Assembly (NCBI GenBank): GCA_016705685.1
Contig: JADJLB010000002.1
Span: 124,001-188,000 of the forward strand
Direction of reading: 5' to 3'
Length of the DNA stretch: 64,000 nucleotides
DNA from: Propionivibrio sp.
GTDB taxonomy: Bacteria > Pseudomonadota > Gammaproteobacteria > Burkholderiales > Rhodocyclaceae
Shown here: positions 1 to 7,553 of the stretch, piece after piece
Position numbering within the stretch: position 1 is the stretch's first letter
Layout of the letters: each line of letters begins with the position of its first letter
Translations under genes and position numbers: made by a program
Notes under the pieces: generated by a model
What the model saw: only the letters and a program-made list of their open reading frames with translations
Told to the model about the DNA's origin: nothing
Database searches by the model: none

Positions 1-155
1 ACTTTGCCGGGCAGGCCCTTCGTCTGTGTGCGCAAATAGTCATCAAGCGAGTTGTATAGGGGAGTCTGTGCGAACGATTGCGCGGTGGCCATCGGTGGCA
101 GCCAGACGATTCCACAGAAAATGACCAGAAGGTCTAGGATGAAATGAGTTTTCAT
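1..155 (-). CDS. flgA: FlgA, flagellar P-ring assembly chaperone (N-terminal part, cut by window edge)
   Basis: Read leftward from an ATG at 155-153, this gives a signal peptide (MKTHFILDLLVIFCGIVW onward, ending near ATA-QSF) followed by a region ending LRTQTKGLPGKV. That tail is typical of the start of mature FlgA. FlgA is a periplasmic chaperone that helps FlgI assemble the P ring. The rest of the gene lies left of the window. It is divergent from flgB, the usual arrangement of flgA with the rod/hook operon. About 200 bp separate the two starts and hold the flgB promoter. The call rests on about 50 residues plus context. Confidence 0.8.
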   Translation of the reverse strand, partial: MKTHFILDLLVIFCGIVWLPPMATAQSFAQTPLYNSLDDYLRTQTKGLPGK

Positions 156-306
156 CCTGCTATTTTGCCTGTACTCGACGGAATGTCGAAGCAATACGTC
201 TTGGCCGCCGCCTCCCGATAGGATTTCCCGGCAATATTTGCCGTTTCTTCCGGCAACTTCCCGCCCTTCTCAGCAGCAACGGTCGATTTCAGGCCTTCGC
301 GGTCAA

Positions 307-322
307 TGGCCTGATAATTGCT
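307..322 (+). promoter_or_regulatory. Sigma-54 promoter for flgB operon
   Basis: TGGCCTGATAATTGCT matches the -24/-12 consensus TGGCACG-N4-TTGCW. GG (308-309) and GC (320-321) are separated by exactly 10 bases. The expected start of transcription is near 333, about 27 bases before the flgB GTG. This fits a flagellar hierarchy in which sigma-54 drives the rod/hook genes. Confidence 0.75.
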
Positions 323-359
323 CAACACAAGGGTGTGTCACTGCGAATGGGGAGATCCC

Positions 360-761
360 GTGGTCAACAAATTAGATAATGCCTTGTCCTTTCAGCAGCA
401 AGCTCTTGGGCTGCGTTCGTTTCGGCAACAAGTACTTGCCGGCAATATTGCCAATGCCGACACGCCTAACTACAAGGCGCGAGACTTCGAGTTTTCCAAG
501 GTGCTTAAAGCGACGGTTGCCGGGCGCCCTGGCGAAAACCTGCCGCTGGCCGTGACTTCCATGCGGCATATTCAGGCAGGCGCTGCGAACGGCCCGACGC
601 GATTGATGTACCGCGTTCCTGCGCAAGATAGTGCCGACGGCAACACGGTTGATATGGATGTCGAGCGTGCCCAGTTTTCGGAAAACGCCGTTCAGTATGA
701 AGCGGGTCTGACGTTCATTACGGGGCAGATCAAAACCTTGATGTCAGCGATACAAAGTTAA
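360..761 (+). CDS. flgB: FlgB, flagellar proximal rod protein
   Basis: This rod subunit (133 residues) sits in the periplasm between the MS ring and the distal rod. It has the conserved N-terminal rod/hook motif ([17 protein letters not shown]) and a C-terminal helical end ([13 protein letters not shown]). I choose the GTG at 360 because it follows a GGGGAG ribosome site, gives the usual V/M-x-x-KLDNAL start, and lies downstream of the predicted sigma-54 start site. The longer frame from the TTG at 318 would begin inside the promoter. It is the first gene of flgBCDEFGHIJ and is 5 bp from flgC. Confidence 0.95.
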   Translation: MVNKLDNALSFQQQALGLRSFRQQVLAGNIANADTPNYKARDFEFSKVLKATVAGRPGENLPLAVTSMRHIQAGAANGPTRLMYRVPAQDSADGNTVDMDVERAQFSENAVQYEAGLTFITGQIKTLMSAIQS

Positions 762-766
762 AATTT

Positions 767-1171
767 ATGAGCGTATTCAACGTTTTCCATATTGCGGGCA
801 GTGCATTGTCGGCACAGGCGATGCGCCTGAACGCGGTGGCCAGCAACCTCGCCAATGCGGACAGCATTAGCGGGCCGGATGGTCAGCCGTATCGCGCCAA
901 GCAAGTCGTTTTCGAAGCTGCGCCCATGAACGGCCAAGTCGCACAAGGGGTGCGTGTAAAACAAGTCGTCGAAGACGCCAGTCCTGGGCGTATGGTTTAT
1001 GACCCGCGCAATCCGGCAGCCGACGAGAAGGGCTATGTGACGATGCCGAATGTGAGTGTCGTCGACGAAATGGTCAACATGATTTCGGCCTCGCGCTCGT
1101 ATCAGACCAACGCGGAGGTCATGAATACCGCTAAACAGATGCTGCTCAAGACCTTGACGCTTGGTCAGTAG
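767..1171 (+). CDS. flgC: FlgC, flagellar proximal rod protein
   Basis: FlgC (134 residues) is a rod subunit exported by the flagellar type III apparatus. The N-terminal flagellar-rod signature is clear ([16 protein letters not shown]), and so is the C-terminal motif ([20 protein letters not shown]) shared by rod and hook proteins. The length is typical for the family. It lies 5 bp after flgB and 24 bp before flgD, so it is almost certainly in the same transcript. Confidence 0.96.
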   Translation: MSVFNVFHIAGSALSAQAMRLNAVASNLANADSISGPDGQPYRAKQVVFEAAPMNGQVAQGVRVKQVVEDASPGRMVYDPRNPAADEKGYVTMPNVSVVDEMVNMISASRSYQTNAEVMNTAKQMLLKTLTLGQ

Positions 1172-1195
1172 TGATGGGATTTCGAGGAGATCAAC

Positions 1196-1873
1196 ATGAC
1201 AACAGTGCAAGCAAGCAATGCCGCCAGCGATCCGTTTGCGGCGATCAATTCGACCGTTAAGAGCGGTGCAACGGGTCCAACCGCCGAAGATCCGCAGGAT
1301 CGCTTCCTCAAACTGTTGGTCACGCAACTGAAAAATCAGGATCCTCTGAATCCTTTGGACAACGCCCAAATGACCAGCCAGCTGGCACAGATGAGTACCG
1401 TTTCGGGTATTGAAAAGCTCAATACAACGCTCGGTTCGCTGGTCGACAGCTTCGGCAACAGCCAGTCCATGCAGGCCGCAGGTTTGATCGGGAAGAGCGT
1501 ACTGACGCCAGGTAGCCAACTGTCCTTGACGGCAGGTGTCGCCTATGGCGGCGTCAATCTGACCGCCGCCGCCGATAAAGTCAAATTGAATATCTTGAAT
1601 TCAGCGGGGCAAGTCGTACAGACGCAGGATCTGGGTGCGCGCGATGCCGGCGTTTTCAATTTTGCCTGGGACGGGATGACTGATGCGGACACCAAAGCGC
1701 CCGACGGCAAATACACCTTTTCCGTTGAAGCGACTCAGGGCGCAAATAAAGTAGCCGCCGAAGCTTTGCAGATTGGCACAGTTTCTGCTCTTGTAAGGAC
1801 GAACAGCGGATTCTTGCTGGATCTCGGGGCTGGCGGAACCGTCGATTTCAAGGGCGTTCAACAGATACTCTAA
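1196..1873 (+). CDS. flgD: FlgD, hook-capping (scaffold) protein
   Basis: FlgD (225 residues) caps the growing hook and orders FlgE addition. It is not kept in the finished flagellum. The N-terminal motif DRFLKLLVTQLKNQDPLNP is the family hallmark. It is followed by the NAQMTSQLAQMSTVSGIEKLN segment, then a FlgD Ig/tudor-like C-terminal half with DGKYTFSV. A good ribosome site (GAGGAG) precedes the ATG at 1196. It lies between flgC and flgE, the usual position. Confidence 0.96.
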   Translation: MTTVQASNAASDPFAAINSTVKSGATGPTAEDPQDRFLKLLVTQLKNQDPLNPLDNAQMTSQLAQMSTVSGIEKLNTTLGSLVDSFGNSQSMQAAGLIGKSVLTPGSQLSLTAGVAYGGVNLTAAADKVKLNILNSAGQVVQTQDLGARDAGVFNFAWDGMTDADTKAPDGKYTFSVEATQGANKVAAEALQIGTVSALVRTNSGFLLDLGAGGTVDFKGVQQIL

Positions 1874-1888
1874 GGATAGGGGAAACAT

Positions 1889-3121
1889 ATGTCATTCCAA
1901 CAGGCTTTGAGCGGTCTTAACTCATCTTCCAAAGCGCTGGACGTCCTCGGCAACAACATTGCCAATGCCAATACCGTAGGCTTCAAGTCGGCCGAAGTGC
2001 ATTTTTCCGACGTTTTCGCCAACTCGCTCGCAGGTAGCGGCGCCTCGCAGGTCGGCATCGGCAGTACGATTTCGGGAATCCAGCAAACCTTCAGCCAGGG
2101 AAACGTGACGGCGACCAACAATCCGCTTGATATTTCAATCAACGGCGGCGGTTTCTTTCGCATGGATCGGAGCGGAGAAATCACGTATACCCGGAATGGC
2201 CAGTTCCACCTGGACAATGCCGGTTATATCATCAATGACCAAACGAGAAGGTTGATGGGTTACCCCGCCGATTCGAACGGAGTGATTACGGCATCCACTC
2301 CAGTCGATCTTCAATTGTCGTCAAGTCAGATAAGTCCGCGAGCCACCAGCGATCCTTTGGCGGGAAATTTAACGGCCAACCTGAACCTCGATTCCCGGCA
2401 GGGCGTTCCGGCAGTGGCACCGTTCAATTTCGCCAATCCCCAGACCTACAACTATTCGACCGCCTTGTCGGTTTACGATACGTTGGGCGTTCCACACACG
2501 ATGACCATGTATTTTGTGCGGGCGGCCGGCGGATCCTGGAATGCGTATGGCACCTTGGACGGGGCAACGCCACAAGCCTTTCCTGCGGCTCTCGCCTTCA
2601 ATACCTCGGGCGTGTTGACGACAGCGATGCCGTTAGTGCTCCCTTCTTGGGCACTGACCACGGGCGCAGCCACACCTTGGTCGCCTGGCTCCATGGACTT
2701 TACCGGAACCACGCAGTTTGGCAGTGCGTCGAGCGTCGATCGCTTGACGCAGGGCGGCTACACCACGGGTAGTTTGACCGGATTGAGCGTTGGCGCCGAC
2801 GGTATCGTTCAAGGCAGGTACAGCAACGGTCAGGCGCGCAATCTGGGCCAAGTCGTATTGGCCACTTTCGCCAATGCCAACGGTTTGCAGTCTTTGGGTG
2901 AAAATCAATGGGCATTGACTTCGGTGTCCGGGCCGGAATTGATCAGCGCTCCAGGCACCGGAAGTCGAGGAGTTCTACAGTCCGCCTCGGTTGAGGAATC
3001 CAATGTCGATTTGACGGCACAACTGGTGAATATGATTACCCAGCAGCGAAACTACCAATCCAATGCGCAAACCATCAAGACACAGGATCAGATACTCCAG
3101 ACACTAGTGAATCTACGTTAA
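1889..3121 (+). CDS. flgE: FlgE, flagellar hook protein
   Basis: FlgE (410 residues) forms the curved universal joint between rod and filament. The N-terminus has the rod/hook signature (ALDVLGNNIANANTVGFKSA), followed by the FlgE/F/G central motif (NGGGFFRMDRSGEITYTRNGQFHLDNAGYI). The C-terminus ends with the helical domain (NVDLTAQLVNMITQQRNYQSNAQTI). The central portion varies, as expected for a surface-exposed hook domain. It starts 15 bp after flgD. Confidence 0.96.
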   Translation: MSFQQALSGLNSSSKALDVLGNNIANANTVGFKSAEVHFSDVFANSLAGSGASQVGIGSTISGIQQTFSQGNVTATNNPLDISINGGGFFRMDRSGEITYTRNGQFHLDNAGYIINDQTRRLMGYPADSNGVITASTPVDLQLSSSQISPRATSDPLAGNLTANLNLDSRQGVPAVAPFNFANPQTYNYSTALSVYDTLGVPHTMTMYFVRAAGGSWNAYGTLDGATPQAFPAALAFNTSGVLTTAMPLVLPSWALTTGAATPWSPGSMDFTGTTQFGSASSVDRLTQGGYTTGSLTGLSVGADGIVQGRYSNGQARNLGQVVLATFANANGLQSLGENQWALTSVSGPELISAPGTGSRGVLQSASVEESNVDLTAQLVNMITQQRNYQSNAQTIKTQDQILQTLVNLR

Positions 3122-3149
3122 GTTTTCTTGACGCGCAGCTGAGGCCACT

Positions 3150-3893
3150 ATGGATCGCCTGATTTACACCGCAATGACTGGCGCGAAACACGCCTTTCTG
3201 CAGCAGGCTGGCGTTGCCCATAACCTGGCCAATGCCTCAACGACAGGATTTCGCGCCATGGAGCACAAGTTCCGCGCGGTTCCGGTGCAAGGCCCAGGTG
3301 CGCCAACCCGAGCATTCGTCGTCGATGCCTCCGTTGCCAATGACTTCGATCAAGGTCTGCTGGCGGCCACCGGCCGGCCCCTGGATGTTGCTGTGCTTGG
3401 AGCCGGATGGATTGCCGTCGAGTCTGCCGATGGGCGTGAGGCCTACACTCGGGCCGGTAACCTGCAAATCAACGCCAACGGTCAACTGCAGACTGCCAGC
3501 GGCCTGAACGTTCAAGGCGATGGCGGCCCAATCGCCATTCCGCCGGACAACAACATCACGATATCGCCCGACGGCACCATTTCAGTCGTTCCCCTCTTTG
3601 GAACGCCGAACAACGTCAGCGTCGTAGGCCGTATCAAGCTGGTCAATCCGCCGGAAAACGAATTGGTACGTGGCGATGACGGGCTTTTCCGCATCAAGAG
3701 CGGGGAGCCGGCCAACCTTGACGAAAACGTCAGGGTCGCTTCTGAAACGCTGGAAGGCAGTAACGTCAACCCGGTGGATTCGATGGTCAATATGATCAGC
3801 CTGGCCCGCCAGTTCGATATGCAGATCAAGATGTTGCAGACGGCCGATGCGAACGCCAACAAGGCCAGCCAGATTCTTTCGATGAACGCTTAA
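3150..3893 (+). CDS. flgF: FlgF, flagellar proximal rod protein
   Basis: FlgF (247 residues) belongs to the FlgE/F/G family. It starts MDRLIYTAMTGAKHAFLQQ, as FlgF proteins do, has the HNLANASTTGFRAM rod signature, and ends with the conserved VNPVDSMVNMISLARQFDMQ segment. Its length is typical, and it sits between hook and distal-rod genes in canonical order. Nothing unusual is seen. Confidence 0.95.
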   Translation: MDRLIYTAMTGAKHAFLQQAGVAHNLANASTTGFRAMEHKFRAVPVQGPGAPTRAFVVDASVANDFDQGLLAATGRPLDVAVLGAGWIAVESADGREAYTRAGNLQINANGQLQTASGLNVQGDGGPIAIPPDNNITISPDGTISVVPLFGTPNNVSVVGRIKLVNPPENELVRGDDGLFRIKSGEPANLDENVRVASETLEGSNVNPVDSMVNMISLARQFDMQIKMLQTADANANKASQILSMNA

Positions 3894-3908
3894 TAGGAAT
3901 TACGCATA

Positions 3909-4691
3909 ATGATCCGTTCATTGTGGATTGCCCGTACTGGTCTTGATGCCCAACAAACAAGCATCGACGTGATCGCCAACAATCTGGCCAACGTGAGCAC
4001 CAATGGTTTCAAGCGCGCGCGACCCGTATTTGAGGATTTGCTCTATCAGACCTTGCGCCAGCCAGGAGCCCAGTCTTCGCAATCGACTCAGATTCCGGCA
4101 GGCCTGCAGCTTGGAACGGGGGCGCGGCCGGTTTCGACCGCGCGCATCCATACCCAGGGCTCGCTGTTGCAGACGGGCAATTCCCTCGATCTGGCCGTTG
4201 ATGGTGCCGGTTTCTTTCAGGTGCTGTTGCCTGATGGGACAACCGCCTATTCTCGCGACGGGTCTTTCCAAAGGGACAATCAGGGCCAGGTGGTTACTTC
4301 AAGTGGTTATCCGTTGCAACCCAGTATCACCATACCGGCAGATGCCCTGACGATTACTATCGCGAGGGACGGGGTTGTTTCGATTACGCAAGCTGGAACG
4401 ACCGCGACGACGCAGGTCGGGACAGTGCAACTGGCCACCTTCATCAACGTGGGTGGTTTGCAAAGTGTCGGAGAGAATCTGTTTCTCGAAACCGCATCGA
4501 GCGGTACGCCAACTCCAAACACGCCGGGCACCAACGGTGCGGGAATTCTCAACCAGAATTTTGTCGAGACGTCCAATGTCAACGTTGCCGAAGAACTGGT
4601 CAGCATGATCCAGACGCAGCGTGCCTACGAATTGAATTCCAAAGTGATTTCGACCTCCGATCAGATGCTCGCGCGTCTGTCGCAGTTGTAA
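3909..4691 (+). CDS. flgG: FlgG, flagellar distal rod protein
   Basis: FlgG (260 residues) builds the distal rod that passes through the P and L rings. It starts [20 protein letters not shown], has the [24 protein letters not shown] segment typical of FlgG, and carries the C-terminal motif ([20 protein letters not shown]). Its length matches the family. It is 15 bp downstream of flgF and 6 bp upstream of flgH. Confidence 0.97.
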   Translation: MIRSLWIARTGLDAQQTSIDVIANNLANVSTNGFKRARPVFEDLLYQTLRQPGAQSSQSTQIPAGLQLGTGARPVSTARIHTQGSLLQTGNSLDLAVDGAGFFQVLLPDGTTAYSRDGSFQRDNQGQVVTSSGYPLQPSITIPADALTITIARDGVVSITQAGTTATTQVGTVQLATFINVGGLQSVGENLFLETASSGTPTPNTPGTNGAGILNQNFVETSNVNVAEELVSMIQTQRAYELNSKVISTSDQMLARLSQL

Positions 4692-4697
4692 GGGAGG

Positions 4698-5363
4698 ATG
4701 ATGAAGCGCTTCTTGCTATGGATACTCGCGGTTTTGTCGGTCGGTGCCTGTACGACCGTCCCACCGACCAATGTGCATCAACCGATGACCGCGCGTCCGG
4801 TGCCACGTCAGGAAAATCTGGCCTCCACGGGAAGTATTTTCCAGGCCGGTGTTTCTCGAACGCTGTTCGAAGACCGGCGGGCGCGTTATGTTGGCGACAC
4901 GATGACGATCAGCATTTCCGAAACCACATCGGCATCGACGAAATCGAACACCAAGGCCAGTCGCAATACCAGCATCAGCGCTACCGCGCCAACGATCCGA
5001 GGTTTGCCGGGCAAGAGCTTCCAGGGTATCGGGTTGTCGGCCGAAGGTGCGAACAGTCTGGATGGCAAGGGTGAAGCGGCAGCCAACAATGTCTTTACCG
5101 GAACCATAACGGTGACAGTGATTGAAGTATTGCCCAACGGAAATCTTCTGGTATCCGGCGAAAAGCAGGTTTCAATCGGCGCAGGGACTGAATACATTCG
5201 ATTGTCTGGGATTGTGAACCCTTATTTCATCAATGCAGCGAATACGATCAGCTCCTCACAGGTTGCGGATGCACGCATCGAATACAAGGAGAGCGGCGTG
5301 ATCAGCGAAGCGCAGGTAATGGGTTGGTTGGCGAGATTCTTTCTGTCGTTTCTGCCTTTCTAG
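4698..5363 (+). CDS. flgH: FlgH, flagellar L-ring lipoprotein
   Basis: FlgH (221 residues) forms the outer-membrane L ring. A lipoprotein signal peptide is visible with lipobox VGAC, so the mature protein would start at Cys18 and be lipidated. The conserved regions are GSIFQAG, LFEDRRARYVGDTMTISI, and the C-terminal VADARIEYKESG with the terminal FFLSFLPF. The gene follows a GGGAGG ribosome site with tandem ATGs at 4698 and 4701; either could start. It is 24 bp before flgI. Confidence 0.96.
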   Translation: MMKRFLLWILAVLSVGACTTVPPTNVHQPMTARPVPRQENLASTGSIFQAGVSRTLFEDRRARYVGDTMTISISETTSASTKSNTKASRNTSISATAPTIRGLPGKSFQGIGLSAEGANSLDGKGEAAANNVFTGTITVTVIEVLPNGNLLVSGEKQVSIGAGTEYIRLSGIVNPYFINAANTISSSQVADARIEYKESGVISEAQVMGWLARFFLSFLPF

Positions 5364-5387
5364 GAGAATCATTGTGAGTCTTGTCTC

Positions 5388-6512
5388 GTGAACAGACGGT
5401 CAGGCAAGGCCCCTCGCTGGGCGGCAATTATTGCCTTGTGTGCCTTGCCGTTCCTCAGTGGGAATCTTTGGGCCGAACGGATCAAGGATCTGGCTTCGGT
5501 TCAGGGTGTACGCCTCAACCAATTGGTAGGCTATGGCCTTGTCGTCGGCCTCGACGGGACGGGCGACCAGACGACGCAGACCCCATTTACAACGCAAAGC
5601 ATCATCAATATGCTCGCGCAGTTAGGCACGACCTTGCCGACGACGCAATCGCTGCAATTGAAGAACGTGGCGGCAGTCATGATTACCGCGAACTTGCCGC
5701 CCTTCGCCAGAATCGGCCAGCAGATCGACATCACCGTATCATCCATGGGTAACGCCAAGAGTTTGCGTGGGGGCACGTTGGTAATGACGCCGCTCAAGGG
5801 GGCTGACGGGCAGATTTATGCTCAGGCCCAGGGGAATCTGATGGTCGGCGGCGTGGGCGCCACCGCGCCAGGCAGCAAGGCTGTGATCAACCATCTGCTC
5901 GCCGGCCGCATCGTCGCCGGCGCGACGGTGGAACGTGAAGTGCCTACGGCGTTGGGGCAAGGGCCATTCGTTCATTATGAGATGGGCACGACCGATTTTG
6001 GTACGACGCAACGCGTGGTTGAAGTAATCAACCGGGAAGTCGGGCCAGGTACGGCGCAAGCGGTCGACGGGCGCCTGATACGCGTCAGAGCCCCTGAAGA
6101 GCCCAATCTGCGTGTGGCGTTCATGGGCCGCGTCGAAAACCTCGAAGTTCGCCCGATCAAGGGGATGGCCAAGGTCATCGTCAATCCCCGAACAGGGTCG
6201 GTGGTCATGAATCAGACCGTGACCATCGAATCATGCGCCATCGCCCATGGCGCACTGTCTGTGGTGGTCAATACCGACCAACAGGTCAGTCAGCCTAACG
6301 CTTTATCTGGCGGCGAGACCGTAACCACGGCTCAGTCGGACATTCAAATCAAGCAGACCGGAGGCGCCTTGATGGAATTGAAGACAGGCGCCAATCTGTC
6401 CGACGTCGTTCGGGCAATCAATGCGCTCGGCGCGAATCCCCAGGATCTTGTCTCGATCCTGCAGGCGATGAAAGCCGCCGGAGCCTTAAGGGCAGATCTG
6501 GAAGTGATTTAG
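5388..6512 (+). CDS. flgI: FlgI, flagellar P-ring protein
   Basis: FlgI (374 residues) forms the periplasmic P ring around the distal rod. It starts with a GTG and has a Sec signal peptide likely cleaved after NLWA, leaving ERIKDLASVQGVR, the canonical mature start. The family blocks LVGYGLVVGLDGTGDQ, TPFTTQSIINML and the C-terminal NPQDLVSILQAMKAAGAL are all present. It depends on FlgA, whose gene lies at the left edge, for assembly. Confidence 0.97.
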   Translation: MNRRSGKAPRWAAIIALCALPFLSGNLWAERIKDLASVQGVRLNQLVGYGLVVGLDGTGDQTTQTPFTTQSIINMLAQLGTTLPTTQSLQLKNVAAVMITANLPPFARIGQQIDITVSSMGNAKSLRGGTLVMTPLKGADGQIYAQAQGNLMVGGVGATAPGSKAVINHLLAGRIVAGATVEREVPTALGQGPFVHYEMGTTDFGTTQRVVEVINREVGPGTAQAVDGRLIRVRAPEEPNLRVAFMGRVENLEVRPIKGMAKVIVNPRTGSVVMNQTVTIESCAIAHGALSVVVNTDQQVSQPNALSGGETVTTAQSDIQIKQTGGALMELKTGANLSDVVRAINALGANPQDLVSILQAMKAAGALRADLEVI

Positions 6513-6541
6513 CTGGCGTGAAAATTGCTGAGGTATGGCTC

Positions 6542-7492
6542 ATGAAAGCCGAAAACCTCAATGCCAATCATTTTGTTCTCGACCTGAAGGCGACCGCGGA
6601 GCTTCGCTCCAAACTCAAACAGGATCCGCAGAATGGTTTGAAACAGGCGGCGCAACAGTTTGAAGGCATGCTGTTGCAGATGATGCTCAAGAGCATGCGT
6701 GAAGCGACGCCGCAGGATGGCTTGCTGGACAGCGATCAGGCGCGCTTTTTTACGACCGTCATGGATCAGCAACTAGCGCAGAATCTGTCGGCAGAAGGCA
6801 AGCTTGGTTTTGCCAAGATGATCGAGAAACAGCTTGGTCGCAGTCTGGCGGCCGGAGCGTCGATCGATCCGACCGCGCCGCTGGAGGTGTTGCAGCAGAG
6901 TCTGCTGCAACGTCAGGCGGCAAGTTCTGCCGGTTCCGTGATCGGTAGCGGCGCCGAGCGTATCCGTAGTAGGCCGACTGAAGCTGTATCCGGCGTGCCC
7001 CCGTTGCCCGACAGTGGGGGGGAAAGTGGCCGGGATTTTGTCAATCGGATCTGGCCGCATGCCGTCGAGGCGTCAAACGCCATCGGCGTACCCCCCCAGT
7101 TTCTCGTCGCGCATTCGGCGCTTGAAAGCGCCTGGGGCAAGAGCGAGATTCGCACACCTGACGGTTCGCCCACCTACAATTTGTTTGGTATCAAGGCCGG
7201 GCGTAACTGGCCGGGCCGGACAATTGAGGTCCAGACGACCGAATACGTTAATGGCGTTGCGCAGGCATCGCGTGAAAAATTCAGGGTATATGGGTCGTAT
7301 GCCGAATCTTTCCGCGACTACACGAATCTGTTGCGCAGCAATCCTCGTTTTTCCGATGTGCTGGGTCAGCAGGATGGCACCCAGTTTTCTCGTTCGTTGC
7401 AACAATCCGGGTATGCCACCGACCCTATGTATGCAGACAAATTAAGCCGCATCATCTCCGGCGCAACCCTGCGGCGAGCGTTGTCCGGTTAG
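6542..7492 (+). CDS. flgJ: FlgJ, rod-capping protein with peptidoglycan hydrolase domain
   Basis: FlgJ (316 residues) caps the growing rod and cuts a hole in peptidoglycan. The N-terminal rod-cap domain is recognised by QQFEGMLLQMMLKSMREAT (about residues 40-58). The C-terminal half is a glucosaminidase/muramidase domain, with AHSALESAWGKS holding the likely catalytic Glu, then NLFGIKAG and the YGSYAESFRDYTNLL block. This two-domain form is typical of beta- and gammaproteobacteria. I choose the ATG at 6542, which has a GAGGT site, over an upstream GTG at 6518 without one. About 60 bp separate it from flgK, where a new promoter lies. Confidence 0.93.
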   Translation: MKAENLNANHFVLDLKATAELRSKLKQDPQNGLKQAAQQFEGMLLQMMLKSMREATPQDGLLDSDQARFFTTVMDQQLAQNLSAEGKLGFAKMIEKQLGRSLAAGASIDPTAPLEVLQQSLLQRQAASSAGSVIGSGAERIRSRPTEAVSGVPPLPDSGGESGRDFVNRIWPHAVEASNAIGVPPQFLVAHSALESAWGKSEIRTPDGSPTYNLFGIKAGRNWPGRTIEVQTTEYVNGVAQASREKFRVYGSYAESFRDYTNLLRSNPRFSDVLGQQDGTQFSRSLQQSGYATDPMYADKLSRIISGATLRRALSG

Positions 7493-7502
7493 CAGTCAAA
7501 AC

Positions 7503-7529
7503 TAAATATTCCGGCAAAATTGCCGTTAG
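7503..7529 (+). promoter_or_regulatory. Sigma-28 (FliA) promoter for flgKL
   Basis: TAAA (7503-7506), 15 bases, then GCCGTTAG (7522-7529) matches the FliA pattern TAAA-N15-GCCGATAA at 10 of 12 fixed positions. It lies 24 bp upstream of the flgK ATG. Late expression of the hook-filament junction genes from a FliA promoter is known in enterics. It marks a second transcription unit after flgBCDEFGHIJ. Confidence 0.7.
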
Positions 7530-7553
7530 AAGCATGGTAAAGGAGTTCTCTCC

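Noticed and set aside
318-359. Upstream TTG start for flgB
   Set aside because: The TTG lies within the -12 part of the sigma-54 promoter and ahead of the expected transcript start, so it cannot be used from that promoter.
758-1519. 253-codon open frame on the minus strand across flgC and flgD
   Set aside because: It is antisense to two clear flagellar genes and carries no domain.
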